DNA of 43,436 bases from Petrotoga sp. UBA5851. Lineage in GTDB: Bacteria; Thermotogota; Thermotogae; Petrotogales; Petrotogaceae. The first letter of the stretch is position 1, and every line of letters begins with the position of its first letter. The translations under genes and the position numbers were made by a program. The stretch is taken from positions 14,854-58,289 of the forward strand of contig DJGH01000003.1 in the NCBI GenBank assembly GCA_002431635.1, in the 5' to 3' direction. Of this stretch, positions 25,995-34,680 are shown piece by piece. The notes below the pieces were generated by a model, which saw nothing but the letters and a program-made list of their open reading frames with translations, was not told the origin of the DNA and ran no database searches.

Positions 25995-27590
25995 TTAACA
26001 ATATGAAATTATCCACCTTGCTTCATACGGCTCAAGCTTCATACCATCAACCTCAGCTGGTTGTGCTGAAAGATTATTGTAAACTATTAATTGTTTTGAA
26101 AACTTTCTCCTCTTTACTTTTAACACAGACATAATAGAGAAAAGCTCTGGTGCAGATAAAAAAAGTTCTCTGAAACAGCTTCTCAGATTGGCAGTATACT
26201 TTATGAAGTCATAGATTCTTTTTTCACTGCAATCTCTTCCCTCTGAAATCTTTTGAGCTAGATGCTCGTCAAAATAACCTCTTACAAGATATCTTGTATC
26301 GTCATATCCTGTTTCCTTTTTTATTGTTTCGTAAAACTCATAATCATTTTTCATGCCTATCTCATCACCATAATAAACTACCGGATTTCCATCTAATGAA
26401 AAAAGCACAGAAAAAGCCAATATCACTTTTCTGTAATCATTATGAAAAAGATCATAGGTTCTTGCCGATATCCCCGCTCCTTTTCTGAAATTCCACCTTT
26501 CATCCAAAAGATAGACCCGTCCGAGATTTCTTTTCTCTTCTTCACCTACTGCTTCAAGCGAAAGCTCATCGTGACACCTTAAAAAGTTAAACCACTGGCA
26601 TGAGGAAGGAATTTCAGGCATTACGGCAGGATTGAATAGCTCTGAAATTTCTTTTGGATCTGCTTTTGCAATTGCCGAAAAAATACCGGTCATAAGCGGA
26701 AAGTTATACGCACAGTGGCATTCATCGTCATTACCAAAATATTTTACAACCTTGGCCGGCTTTTCATTAGCCTCTGCAAGAAGAACAGTACCCTCAGAAA
26801 CATAGTCCAGACATGCCCTGAAAATCTTTAAGATATAATGCGATTTTTCAAGTCCATAACAGTCTGTTCCCTCTTGTTTGAAAAGATATGGAGCAGCATC
26901 CATTCTGAACCCGTCTATATTCTTTGATTGCCAGAAAAGCAGGATATTAAGCATCTCAAGAAGTACTCTTGGATTTGAATAGTTAAGATCCGGCTGACTG
27001 TCATAAAACCTGTGGAAATAATAGTCTGATGTCTGATCGTTATACTCCCAGTTACTTTTCATTATTCCTTCGAATACTATTCCTGCTCTGGCGTATTTAT
27101 CAGGAGTATCGTTCCATATATAGTAATCTCTGTATTTTGCTTCCTTTGATTTTCTGGCATTGGTAAACCATTCATGACTACTGCTTGTATGGTTGATAGC
27201 TATATCAAAAACAACTCTTATCCCATTAATGTGAGCCTGATGAATAAAATCAAAAAAATCCTCATTTGTTCCAAGATTACTTCTCACATTGTAATAATCA
27301 CTAATATCAAAACCCTGATCCCTCATAGGGGAACTCAGAACGGGAAGTATCCATAATGCAGTTACACCAAGCTCCTTTAAATAAGAAAGTTTCTCTTGGG
27401 CAGCTTTGAAGGTTCCGCCGAACCTTTCAATATAAACCGAGTATACCACGGAATTCTTGTACCATAAACTTTCCTTTACAGAGTTACTTTTTGTGTTTTT
27501 GTACTTTTCAAGGACTGTCATGAGCAGCAAAAGCTCATTTTCACCGTTTTCATCATAAAGCTGCTGCCAAAGTTTTCGTATACTTTCCAT
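25995..27590 (-). CDS. Glycoside hydrolase family 13 enzyme, trehalose synthase- or amylase-like
   Basis: A 531-residue cytoplasmic (no signal peptide) alpha-glucan or trehalose-active enzyme. The barrel motifs are in order: DIAINHTSS (region I), GFRMDAAPY with nucleophile Asp231 (II), LLAEANEK with acid/base Glu273 (III), and FLRCHDELSLE with Asp341 (IV), followed by GNPVVYYGDEIGM. The FLRxHDELxLE wording is like trehalose synthase, but the substrate cannot be fixed by eye. AGGAGG precedes the start. An intrinsic terminator (27602-27635) lies directly upstream. Followed on the same strand by the MBL and EamA genes. Confidence 0.87.
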   Translation of the reverse strand: MESIRKLWQQLYDENGENELLLLMTVLEKYKNTKSNSVKESLWYKNSVVYSVYIERFGGTFKAAQEKLSYLKELGVTALWILPVLSSPMRDQGFDISDYYNVRSNLGTNEDFFDFIHQAHINGIRVVFDIAINHTSSSHEWFTNARKSKEAKYRDYYIWNDTPDKYARAGIVFEGIMKSNWEYNDQTSDYYFHRFYDSQPDLNYSNPRVLLEMLNILLFWQSKNIDGFRMDAAPYLFKQEGTDCYGLEKSHYILKIFRACLDYVSEGTVLLAEANEKPAKVVKYFGNDDECHCAYNFPLMTGIFSAIAKADPKEISELFNPAVMPEIPSSCQWFNFLRCHDELSLEAVGEEEKRNLGRVYLLDERWNFRKGAGISARTYDLFHNDYRKVILAFSVLFSLDGNPVVYYGDEIGMKNDYEFYETIKKETGYDDTRYLVRGYFDEHLAQKISEGRDCSEKRIYDFIKYTANLRSCFRELFLSAPELFSIMSVLKVKRRKFSKQLIVYNNLSAQPAEVDGMKLEPYEARWIISYC

Positions 27591-27601
27591 CTGGTCCTCC
27601 T

Positions 27602-27635
27602 AAAAAAATTCCACAGACAGTCACCTGTCCATGGA
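27602..27635 (-). terminator. Intrinsic terminator after the nucleotidyltransferase gene
   Basis: On the minus strand an 11-bp stem TCCATGGACAG / CTGTCTGTGGA (two G-U pairs), loop GTGA, followed by seven T that run into the ribosome site of the GH13 gene. Confidence 0.8.
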
Positions 27636-27655
27636 GTATAAAGGATGTAAGTAAT

Positions 27656-28729
27656 TTATTTTGGTATCTCCACATTTCCATAATCTCCGATCACAAATCT
27701 TATGGAGTTGGGCTTACGTTCTATGCTCGTTATCTTGGCGTATGCACCTATTATAGAAGAGTCTATTCTTGACTTAAGATTGCTTATTCGTGCATTATCC
27801 AATATTATTGAATTTTCTATTTCCGATTCCTCTATATTGGCACCGTTGCCTACCGATGTATATGGACCTATAAAAGCATTGGTTATAGTACAGTTCTCCC
27901 CTATTATGACAGGTCCTCTTACTATTGACCCCATAATCTTTGAATTTTTGCCTATATGCACATTACCGTTTACCACGCTGTTCTCATAAACATTTCCTTC
28001 AATAAAACTTGTTTTAAAGGTTTCAAGAATAACTCTATTAGCTTCGATAAGGTCTTCAGGTTTGCCGGTGTCTTTCCACCATTCCTTTATTATCTTTGCG
28101 CCGACTGTTTTACCGGAAGATATCATCCACTGTATTGCATCGGTAATTTCATACTCTCCTCTGGCTGAAGGTTTCAAGTCTTTTATTCCCTCAAAAACCA
28201 TAGGTTTAAATATGTATACACCTACTATAGCAAGATTTGAAGGCGGTTCTTTAGGTTTTTCAACCACTTTGACCACTTTATCCTCTTCCATTACAGCTAT
28301 GCCAAACCTTGAAGGGTCTTCAACGGGAGTAAGAAGAATTGAAGAGTCCAGATTTTTTTCCTCAAAATCCTTTATAAACTTTCCCAGATCAACGGTTATC
28401 ATGTTGTCACCCAGATACATCAGAAAAGTGTCCTCTCCAATAAATTCCTGGGCTATTGAAGCAGCATGAGCTAATCCTTTCTGTTCAGCCTGTACATGAT
28501 AGCTAAGATTGAGTCCTATTCTGCTGCCATCTCCTAATGCGGCCTCAAAATCTTTTTTGTTATCAGGATTGACTATTATGCCAACGTCCACTATTCCTGC
28601 ATTTTTTATCATTTCAAGGCTGTACATTATGGTTGGTTTATTAGCTACCGGAATAAGTGGCTTCGCATTAGTAAATGTCAATGGTCTTAGTCTCGTTCCT
28701 TTTCCAGCACAAAGTACTATCGCTTTCAT
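27656..28729 (-). CDS. Sugar-1-phosphate nucleotidylyltransferase (RmlA-long type)
   Basis: A 357-residue enzyme that joins a sugar 1-phosphate (probably glucose-1-phosphate) with dTTP or UTP. The N-terminal Rossmann-like domain has IVLCAGKGTRLRPLTFTNAKPLIPV, then HVQAEQKGLAHA, FLMYLGDNMI and VEKPKEPPSN. From about 245 the chain is a left-handed beta helix with hexapeptide repeats (VVNGNVHIGKNSKIMGSIV). Start ATG 28729 overlaps the preceding gene's stop as ATGA and follows AAAGGGG; GTG 28738 is an alternative. Ends in an intrinsic terminator. Nucleotide and sugar specificity cannot be told. Confidence 0.9.
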   Translation of the reverse strand: MKAIVLCAGKGTRLRPLTFTNAKPLIPVANKPTIMYSLEMIKNAGIVDVGIIVNPDNKKDFEAALGDGSRIGLNLSYHVQAEQKGLAHAASIAQEFIGEDTFLMYLGDNMITVDLGKFIKDFEEKNLDSSILLTPVEDPSRFGIAVMEEDKVVKVVEKPKEPPSNLAIVGVYIFKPMVFEGIKDLKPSARGEYEITDAIQWMISSGKTVGAKIIKEWWKDTGKPEDLIEANRVILETFKTSFIEGNVYENSVVNGNVHIGKNSKIMGSIVRGPVIIGENCTITNAFIGPYTSVGNGANIEESEIENSIILDNARISNLKSRIDSSIIGAYAKITSIERKPNSIRFVIGDYGNVEIPK

Positions 28730-29493
28730 TTTTCCCACCCCTTTAGTATTTTTATCAGATCTGCGGTTATGTATGGATTAGCGTATAATGCTTTTTGATC
28801 GTATATTCCCGCTCTGCTGCCGTCAAACCGGACAACCTCCCCGCCGCTTTCTTTAAGAAGAAGATATCCGGCAGCTATATCCCACGCATTTGCCTTGAGA
28901 CTTATAAACGCATCAGCAAAACCTGATGCGGTATACGCTGTCTGTATCGCTGCACTGCCTATTATCCTTATGCGCATAACCTGATGCTCCAAAAGTTCAA
29001 AGTACCTGTATGTCATACCTTTTATATTGCCCATGGTTATTATTGACTTGCCCAGATCCTTTGCCCAGTGCGGCATAATCTTTTCATCATTCAGAAAAGC
29101 ACCATATCCTCTGCGGCAGGCAAACATCATATCCATCTGCGGAGCGTACACCATACCTATTTCAGGCTCATCACCACGCACATAAGCTATGGAAATACAG
29201 TACTCTCCCATCCCCCTTGAAAAGTTCACTGTTCCGTCTATCGGATCTATAACCCAATACTCACTGGCCTGAGGTCTTTTGTCCAAACCTTTTTCCTCAG
29301 CAAGAACTTCTATATCTCCAAATTTTGTTAGGAGTTTTTCCATAAGAAGATCCTGAGTTCTCAAATCAAGTTCTGTTACTATATCGTCTGGTCCATTTTT
29401 ATCTTTTACATCAAAACTAACCCTTTTCCATTTCAACAGTTCTTTACCACATTCATACACTATATTTTTTAACTCTGAAAACAAATTATTCAC
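28726..29493 (-). CDS. Inositol monophosphatase family protein
   Basis: A 255-residue Mg-dependent phosphatase of the IMPase/SuhB/fructose-1,6-bisphosphatase superfamily. Metal ligands: DIVTELDLRTQ, LAEEKG, VIDPIDGTVNFSRGM (the DxxD/DGT motif) and AWDIAAGYLLLKESGG. Could act on inositol phosphate, 3'-phosphoadenosine phosphate or FBP. Its stop overlaps the nucleotidyltransferase start by four bases; it starts 9 bp after the pseudouridine synthase gene. Part of the trpS-to-nucleotidyltransferase run. Confidence 0.92.
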   Translation of the reverse strand: MNNLFSELKNIVYECGKELLKWKRVSFDVKDKNGPDDIVTELDLRTQDLLMEKLLTKFGDIEVLAEEKGLDKRPQASEYWVIDPIDGTVNFSRGMGEYCISIAYVRGDEPEIGMVYAPQMDMMFACRRGYGAFLNDEKIMPHWAKDLGKSIITMGNIKGMTYRYFELLEHQVMRIRIIGSAAIQTAYTASGFADAFISLKANAWDIAAGYLLLKESGGEVVRFDGSRAGIYDQKALYANPYITADLIKILKGWEK

Positions 29494-29502
29494 CCCACCA
29501 TG

Positions 29503-30258
29503 CTACCTTATTCTATCTTTTAAATCCTCTTTTATTTTCTGAACATCTTTCCAATTGAGTTTTTTTATATCACCTGGATTAGGAACATCTTCAATTGACC
29601 ATGGACCGAACTTTACCCTTCTAAGTTTTATCACATTATGATTGATCGCCCTGAACATGAGCCTTACCTGACGCTTTTTCCCCTCGGTTATAGTAACTGT
29701 TACTTCTGAGTTTTCACCCTTTTTAAGCACTTTTTCAATCTTGGCCGGCGCTGTTTTATACGGCTCTTCTTCAATCAGTATTTCAACACCCTTTTCCAGC
29801 ATTGAAAGCTCCTGTCCGGTAGGGTTACCTTTGATAAGCGCCTGATACGTTTTCTCTATTTTATATCTCGGATGCATGAGAAGATCGGCAAGCTCACCAT
29901 CATTTGTAAGAAATATAAGCCCAGAAGTACCGTAATCAAGCCTTCCTACATTGAATACTTCTTCCTTTACAAAACCTTTTATATCGTCTGTTATTGTTTT
30001 TCTTCCATATGTGTCGCTCTTTGAAGAAAGAACATCAACAGGTTTATTATACAGATAATACACCTTCCTGTCTGCCTTTATTATATCGCTGACCTTATAT
30101 ATATATCCTCCGAACTCTACCTTATCCTCAGCGGAGACTTCATACCAAGGCTCAATAATCACCTTACTGTTTACTTTTACTCCCCCGCTCTGTATAAGGG
30201 AAATTGCTTTACGTCTTGCCAGTCCCGCTTTCTGTACTATTGCCTGTAATTTTTCCAT
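29503..30258 (-). CDS. Pseudouridine synthase, RluB/RsuA family
   Basis: Isomerises uridine in rRNA. It is 251 residues: an N-terminal S4 RNA-binding domain (AIVQKAGLARRKAISLIQSGGVKVN) and a catalytic domain with nucleophile Asp in NVGRLDYGTSGLIFLTNDGELA, then KTYQALI and GKKRQVRLMFRAI. RluB-like (23S U2605) by context next to scpA and scpB, a recurring arrangement. The start overlaps scpB by 50 bp, with GAGGAG seven bases before the ATG, so it is probably translationally coupled. Confidence 0.93.
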   Translation of the reverse strand: MEKLQAIVQKAGLARRKAISLIQSGGVKVNSKVIIEPWYEVSAEDKVEFGGYIYKVSDIIKADRKVYYLYNKPVDVLSSKSDTYGRKTITDDIKGFVKEEVFNVGRLDYGTSGLIFLTNDGELADLLMHPRYKIEKTYQALIKGNPTGQELSMLEKGVEILIEEEPYKTAPAKIEKVLKKGENSEVTVTITEGKKRQVRLMFRAINHNVIKLRRVKFGPWSIEDVPNPGDIKKLNWKDVQKIKEDLKDRIR

Positions 30259-30748
30259 CTTTTATCTCCTCAAGTTTTTTAATCGTATCCTGTGAAAGCC
30301 ATTCAAAAAAATTATCGCTTAGGGTGTAAAGAAAAAGTGATTTAGTATTAGCTTTCTTTACTTTTTTTACAAGTCCGAGTTCTTTAAGTCTTAACAGTTG
30401 AGTGTAACTGTTCCTTCCCCTTGACTTCTCCACTTCGGAAAGTCTTGAGGGACCATTAAGATACAGAATAGCCAAAACCTCAAACTGTGATGCTGTAAGT
30501 TCAAGCTTACGAGGTTTGGGAGTCACAAGCCTTTTTATTTCGGGTTTTATCTGAAAAATAAACCTGTCTTCGTTTTTTGCAAGCTCAACACCATGTTCTG
30601 CTTCAGAGTATTTCTTCTGTAAAAGCAACAAAATTCCCAGAATTTTTTCTTCAGTCATGTCCAGAATTTTTGATATATCTTTTATACTTATGCCCTGGGA
30701 CTTTATAAAAACAACTGCTTCTACCGTGGAAATGTCTATCTCTTTCAT
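30209..30748 (-). CDS. scpB: Segregation and condensation protein B
   Basis: Kleisin-associated winged-helix subunit of the SMC-ScpAB condensin, needed for chromosome organisation. It is 179 residues with the expected tandem winged-helix layout: AVVFIKSQGISIKDISKIL at the N terminus and LTASQFEVLAILYLNGPSRLSEVEKSRGRNS in the second domain, ending GLVKKV and the TLSDNFFEWL motif. The start overlaps the scpA stop (ATGA), and its own end overlaps the RluB-like gene by 50 bp. No smc gene is in view. Confidence 0.93.
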   Translation of the reverse strand: MKEIDISTVEAVVFIKSQGISIKDISKILDMTEEKILGILLLLQKKYSEAEHGVELAKNEDRFIFQIKPEIKRLVTPKPRKLELTASQFEVLAILYLNGPSRLSEVEKSRGRNSYTQLLRLKELGLVKKVKKANTKSLFLYTLSDNFFEWLSQDTIKKLEEIKDGKITGNSTESGTGKT

Positions 30749-31419
30749 ATACTGACCGTCTCTTTATTATATATTCTTATAAACTCACTGTCTTCATACT
30801 CAATTATACCGTCTTTTAGCATGTTCAAAACCGCCAAGAAAAATACCACAAATTTAAGTTTCTGATTCTCGGACAGTTCAAAAAGATCTTTAATGCTGAA
30901 CGATTCATAATCCTTAAGTATGCCTGCCGCCATCTCAACAGTATAAAGTTCTTTAACAATCTGAAGCTTTTCCTGCAGAAGCAGAAAATCTTTAAAAAAT
31001 CTGTCTATCTGTTGAGAGATATCGCCCGACAGGACGGAGTTGTTGCTCCTCACAGCCACACTTCTGATACTGGGAGTTCCAAAGTCTTCCTTTATAAGCT
31101 GAGTTGCAGATTTTATAAGATTATAATCTTCTATTATCTTATAAAGCGTATTACGGTGCCTCTTAAGCTCCTGGTCACTTTCAGAACGAGGAAGAAGTTC
31201 TCTGGATTTAAGATAAGAAAGATAAAATGCGAGTCTCATAAACTCGCCTATATCCGAAAGATTTTCTTTATTATTTTCAACATAACTTATAAAAATATCA
31301 GCTATTTTTGAGACCGGCAGCTTTTTGACCGACAGCTTCTTCTCGCTTATGAGTTCTACCAATTTTTCAAAGGGGCCGGAGAATATGTCGAACTCAATCT
31401 CTATATCATAAAATCCCAT
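30745..31419 (-). CDS. scpA: Segregation and condensation protein A
   Basis: Kleisin subunit that bridges the SMC heads. It is 224 residues: N-terminal FDIFSGPFEKLVELISEKKLSV, FISYVENNKENLSDIGEFMRLAFYLSYLKSRELLP, and a C-terminal winged helix FVVFFLAVLNMLKDGIIEYE, all in the ScpA pattern. It starts 4 bp after the trpS stop and overlaps scpB by four bases. A shared transcript with trpS, scpB and rluB-like is expected. Confidence 0.94.
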   Translation of the reverse strand: MGFYDIEIEFDIFSGPFEKLVELISEKKLSVKKLPVSKIADIFISYVENNKENLSDIGEFMRLAFYLSYLKSRELLPRSESDQELKRHRNTLYKIIEDYNLIKSATQLIKEDFGTPSIRSVAVRSNNSVLSGDISQQIDRFFKDFLLLQEKLQIVKELYTVEMAAGILKDYESFSIKDLFELSENQKLKFVVFFLAVLNMLKDGIIEYEDSEFIRIYNKETVSI

Positions 31420-31423
31420 CCGG

Positions 31424-32404
31424 TTACCACCTTAATTTCATGGCGCATCTTACTTCATTCATAGTATTGCACGCAATCTCCCTTGCCCTTGCATTACCTT
31501 TTTCAACAACATCCCTGGCATCAGCTTCTGATATATTTGAAAGATTATCCCAAATTGGCTGCATCTTGGCTTCAAGGTTTTTCAGGAGAACCTTTTTACA
31601 GTCAATACAGCCTATTCCTGCACTCTTGCATCCACCTGTTACCCACTGTTTTTCATTTTCGCTGTTAGTGAAAGCTTTGTGAAAATCCCACACCGGACAT
31701 TTTTCAGGATCACCAGGATCAGTGCGTTTCATTCTTGCAGGGTCAGTTATCATAGGCATTATCTTGGACTTTAACTCCTGGGCATTGCTGTCAATAATAA
31801 TAGAGTTGTTATAAGACTTGCTCATCTTTCTTCCGTCTGTTCCCGGAAGCTTTGCAACTCTGGATATTATAGGCTGCGGTTCTTTAAGTATTTCGACTCC
31901 GTAGGTCATATTGAACTTTCTGGCTATTTCCCTGGAAAGTTCAAGATGGTAGATCTGATCTTCGCCGACTGGAACGGCATCAGCTTTATATATCAGAATA
32001 TCTGTTGCCATAAGTACAGGGTACCCTAAAAACCCGATTGTGGAAAGATCCTTATCTGTAACGTTTTCCTGCATCTCCTTATATGTGGGCACTCTCTCAA
32101 GCCTGGAAACCGATATGAGCATTCCCAAAAGAAGAGAAAGTTCAGCATGCTCTTTAACGGCAGACTGAATAAATACTATTGATTTTTCAGGATTTATGCC
32201 ACAGGCAAGATAATGCCTTACAAGATCAAGCGTAGCATCATCAATGATCTGAGGGGTATCTCTATGAGATGTATATGCATGCCAATTGGCTATAAAAAAT
32301 TGTGTATCATTACCTGAATTTTGAAGTTCTACCCATTTTTCTATAGGCATAAGATGTCCAAGATGCAACTTGCCTGTCGGTCTCATTCCGCTTACAATCT
32401 TCAT
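31424..32404 (-). CDS. trpS: Tryptophanyl-tRNA synthetase, Fe-S cluster type
   Basis: Charges tRNA-Trp with tryptophan. It is 326 residues from ATG 32404, chosen because GGAGGTG lies just upstream; the frame extends to 32446 without a ribosome site. The HIGH motif is LHLGHLM near 13-19, and KMSKS is at 193-197. Cys236, Cys259, Cys266 and Cys269 give C-x22-C-x6-C-x2-C, the pattern of the [4Fe-4S]-binding TrpRS of Thermotoga. Cluster binding is predicted, not shown. Upstream is a divergent promoter with a TATGATAAAAT element. First gene of the long minus-strand series. Confidence 0.96.
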   Translation of the reverse strand: MKIVSGMRPTGKLHLGHLMPIEKWVELQNSGNDTQFFIANWHAYTSHRDTPQIIDDATLDLVRHYLACGINPEKSIVFIQSAVKEHAELSLLLGMLISVSRLERVPTYKEMQENVTDKDLSTIGFLGYPVLMATDILIYKADAVPVGEDQIYHLELSREIARKFNMTYGVEILKEPQPIISRVAKLPGTDGRKMSKSYNNSIIIDSNAQELKSKIMPMITDPARMKRTDPGDPEKCPVWDFHKAFTNSENEKQWVTGGCKSAGIGCIDCKKVLLKNLEAKMQPIWDNLSNISEADARDVVEKGNARAREIACNTMNEVRCAMKLRW

Positions 32405-32436
32405 GTTACACCTCCAAAAATATGAATTACAAGAAT

Positions 32437-32465
32437 ATTTTATCATACAATTGGTATATTTTCAT
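32437..32465 (-). promoter_or_regulatory. Promoter of trpS operon
   Basis: Minus-strand ATGAAA (32465-32460), 17 bp, TAAAAT (32442-32437), with extended element TATGATAAAAT. About 33 bp before the trpS ATG. Confidence 0.65.
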
Positions 32466-32481
32466 GATTTTATAGTAAAAT
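32451..32481 (+). promoter_or_regulatory. Promoter of the 32519 gene
   Basis: TTGGTA (32451-32456), 19 bp, TAAAAT (32476-32481) with TATAGTAAAAT, identical to the tRNA-Leu promoter's -10 region. It overlaps the divergent trpS promoter, so the two may compete. Confidence 0.5.
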
Positions 32482-32518
32482 ATAAAAAGAATCAGATTTT
32501 ACCGGGGAGGTATTTTAA

Positions 32519-33178
32519 ATGTTTTGGAAAAAAGATAAAAGCAGCGAACCTGTGAACCCTGAGCTTGCCAGAGAAGTTAACAGGAAAAAGAGCAATTCGA
32601 ACTTTATGATAATAACTATAATATTTTTTGCAGGCCTTTTTATCGTAAATTACTTTATGTTCCAGGGTATGCAGGTTAAATACGATGTAATATCTCAAAA
32701 AATATGCTATATAGTCAACGAGGATATGTCTGTAATACTTTCGTCAGATATGAATCTAAGAGCAAACGACCAGAAATCCTATGATAAGCTTATTGAAGGT
32801 TTTAAAACTTCTGATGCTGAAAAAAAGAAAAAGTATGAAGAATTTCTTGACGGTCTGGAGAAAGACAGCCAGAAACAACTTCAGGTAGTTTCATACTCCT
32901 CCACCTCAACTACTCAGGATCTTTATCTTACTGTGAAGGAAGATGTAAAAATAACTGGATTTATCGAAAAAACGGATGACTACACTTATATATTCAATTT
33001 AAAAAATCAGAAATTAAAGATAGACGATAAAACTTCCCTTTACATCTATGCACCACAAGGCTGGATAATACAGAGCGCCGTTCCTGTCCCACTGATAATA
33101 GAAAATGAGTATGCAATGTGGAAAAATGCCGGCCAGATGGACTTCCCGAATGTAATAATGATCCGTCAGCCGCAGTAA
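32519..33178 (+). CDS. Membrane-anchored protein of unknown function
   Basis: A 219-residue protein I do not recognise. Residues 1-28 are charged and cytoplasmic; 29-48 (FMIITIIFFAGLFIVNYFMF) are a single membrane segment; the rest faces outside and includes a charged helical stretch (DAEKKKKYEEFLDGLEK) and a mixed region ending DFPNVIMIRQPQ. No motif or metal site is obvious. GGGGAGG precedes the ATG. It shares a transcript with the next membrane protein, 14 bp away. The divergent trpS promoter overlaps its own. Confidence 0.7.
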   Translation: MFWKKDKSSEPVNPELAREVNRKKSNSNFMIITIIFFAGLFIVNYFMFQGMQVKYDVISQKICYIVNEDMSVILSSDMNLRANDQKSYDKLIEGFKTSDAEKKKKYEEFLDGLEKDSQKQLQVVSYSSTSTTQDLYLTVKEDVKITGFIEKTDDYTYIFNLKNQKLKIDDKTSLYIYAPQGWIIQSAVPVPLIIENEYAMWKNAGQMDFPNVIMIRQPQ

Positions 33179-33192
33179 GGTAATGATCTCTA

Positions 33193-33873
33193 ATGTCTCT
33201 TTATATTATATGGTTTTTGCTGATCTTAAGTCTCAGTGTTTCTTTCGCAACACTCATTTTTGCGGTAAAGCTCGCCAGGAAGCTTAATTCTTTCGAGGAT
33301 TATTTCAACAAAAGCAGCACAGATTATGATGCAGATACTTCCCTTTTGCTTGCAAGGTTTCAAAAAATTACCTCTGCCAAACTCAGGGCGCTTGACAATA
33401 AAATAGACGCTGTAGACAGTCTTTTAAAAGACTCCGAAGCCTCCTACTCAAAAGTACTATCTGCCATGCAGGATTTCGATAAGTTTGTTGACGACAATAA
33501 AAAAATCCTGAAGACCATTGAATCCCTGAATGATGAAGAAACCCTTCAGAAATTTAAAAAACTGGAGAAACTACGAAAAACATCTCCTAAAAAAACAACC
33601 ACCGCAGCCAAGAAAACTTCGGCTCCTAAAAAAAGATCATCGACACTGCCCGCTGAACAAACAACCGTAGAACCCACAGTGCAAGATAAAGGAAACATTT
33701 CTCCACAGGCTGAATTGCCAGATATTTCCTCTTCCGATAATACTTCCGGACAGAGCAAAAAAGAAAAAATATTCTCCCTTTATTCCAGAGGCATAGCTCC
33801 TTCGGATATAGCAAAGGAGCTGGGACTAGGAACCGGAGAAGTTAATTTGTATATTGATCTTTATAAAAAATAA
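33193..33873 (+). CDS. Membrane-anchored coiled-coil protein with C-terminal HTH-like tail
   Basis: A 226-residue protein. Residues 3-27 are a single hydrophobic segment (WFLLILSLSVSFATLIFAV); residues 45-120 are predicted coiled coil; 125-190 are a Lys/Ala/Thr/Pro-rich linker (KKTTTAAKKTSAPKKRSS). The last 35 residues (EKIFSLYSRGIAPSDIAKELGLGTGEVNLYIDL) match the HTH-like tail seen in DUF6115/DUF2802-type proteins that often accompany flagellar or motility genes. It could bind DNA or a protein partner; nothing in the sequence decides this. No terminator lies between it and convergent prmC. Confidence 0.65.
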   Translation: MSLYIIWFLLILSLSVSFATLIFAVKLARKLNSFEDYFNKSSTDYDADTSLLLARFQKITSAKLRALDNKIDAVDSLLKDSEASYSKVLSAMQDFDKFVDDNKKILKTIESLNDEETLQKFKKLEKLRKTSPKKTTTAAKKTSAPKKRSSTLPAEQTTVEPTVQDKGNISPQAELPDISSSDNTSGQSKKEKIFSLYSRGIAPSDIAKELGLGTGEVNLYIDLYKK

Positions 33874-33887
33874 TCCGGAATTACTTT

Positions 33888-34679
33888 TCAGAAACGTAGA
33901 ACTTTTACAAACCTGTATATGCCGTATCTGTCTGCGAGTTTTTCAATGTAACCGAACTGAGAAAGAATCCTGCAGGTTTCTTCTATAAAAAACTCCGTTG
34001 TTTCAAAAAGCATGTACTTTACTTTTTTAACTTCTTCGTACTTTGAAAGCCCTATAAAAAAATCCTGTCCTTTCTCTCCTGCATAAAGTGCATTTACTGG
34101 TTCGTACTGAAGATCCCGGTTTTTATAGCTTGAATGCACGTATGGAGGATTTGAAACTATCATATCAAGTTTTTCTCCTTCGAAGGGCTCCATAAACATC
34201 CCATGCCTGAAATCAATTCTCACCATATTCTTACAGGCATTGTACTGTGCAACTTCAAGTGCCTGAGAAGAAATATCTGATGCAAAAACATGAAGATATG
34301 GATTAAGCTTTTTAAGCGTAACCGCTATGACTCCTGACCCTGTTCCTATATCGGCAACTGTTTTTATTCCACAGCTGCTTATCAGCTTTATGGCATACTC
34401 AACAAGATCCTGGGTCTCTTGCCTTGGAATAAGAACGCGTTCATCAACATAAAACTCTGAAGCGCAAAAACTTACTCTGTTGGTAATATAAGCAAGCGGA
34501 TATCCTGATACAAAATGCTTAATTATTTTTTGAGCTATAGGAAGGGGAATATCTATACTGTCGTTGAATATATATCTGGAAGGATCTTCATTATAAATAT
34601 AAGAAACAGCTTTTGCAAGAGAAAAACGGGAAACCTTTAAGTCTCCCGGTATTTTTTTGTATACTTCTCCTAAGGTCAT
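33888..34679 (-). CDS. prmC: Release factor glutamine methyltransferase
   Basis: Methylates the Gln of the GGQ motif in RF1 and RF2 with SAM. It is 263 residues from ATG 34679 (a TTG at 34691 is possible). The N-terminal helical domain is followed by ADIGTGSGVIAVTL (SAM motif I) and the catalytic SNPPYVHSSYKNRDLQYEP. No prfA is adjacent. It is the last gene of the rnhB operon; the upstream MIP18-family gene stops 1 bp before the ATG. The gap to the convergent 33193 gene is 14 bp with no hairpin. Confidence 0.94.
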   Translation of the reverse strand: MTLGEVYKKIPGDLKVSRFSLAKAVSYIYNEDPSRYIFNDSIDIPLPIAQKIIKHFVSGYPLAYITNRVSFCASEFYVDERVLIPRQETQDLVEYAIKLISSCGIKTVADIGTGSGVIAVTLKKLNPYLHVFASDISSQALEVAQYNACKNMVRIDFRHGMFMEPFEGEKLDMIVSNPPYVHSSYKNRDLQYEPVNALYAGEKGQDFFIGLSKYEEVKKVKYMLFETTEFFIEETCRILSQFGYIEKLADRYGIYRFVKVLRF

Positions 34680-34680
34680 T

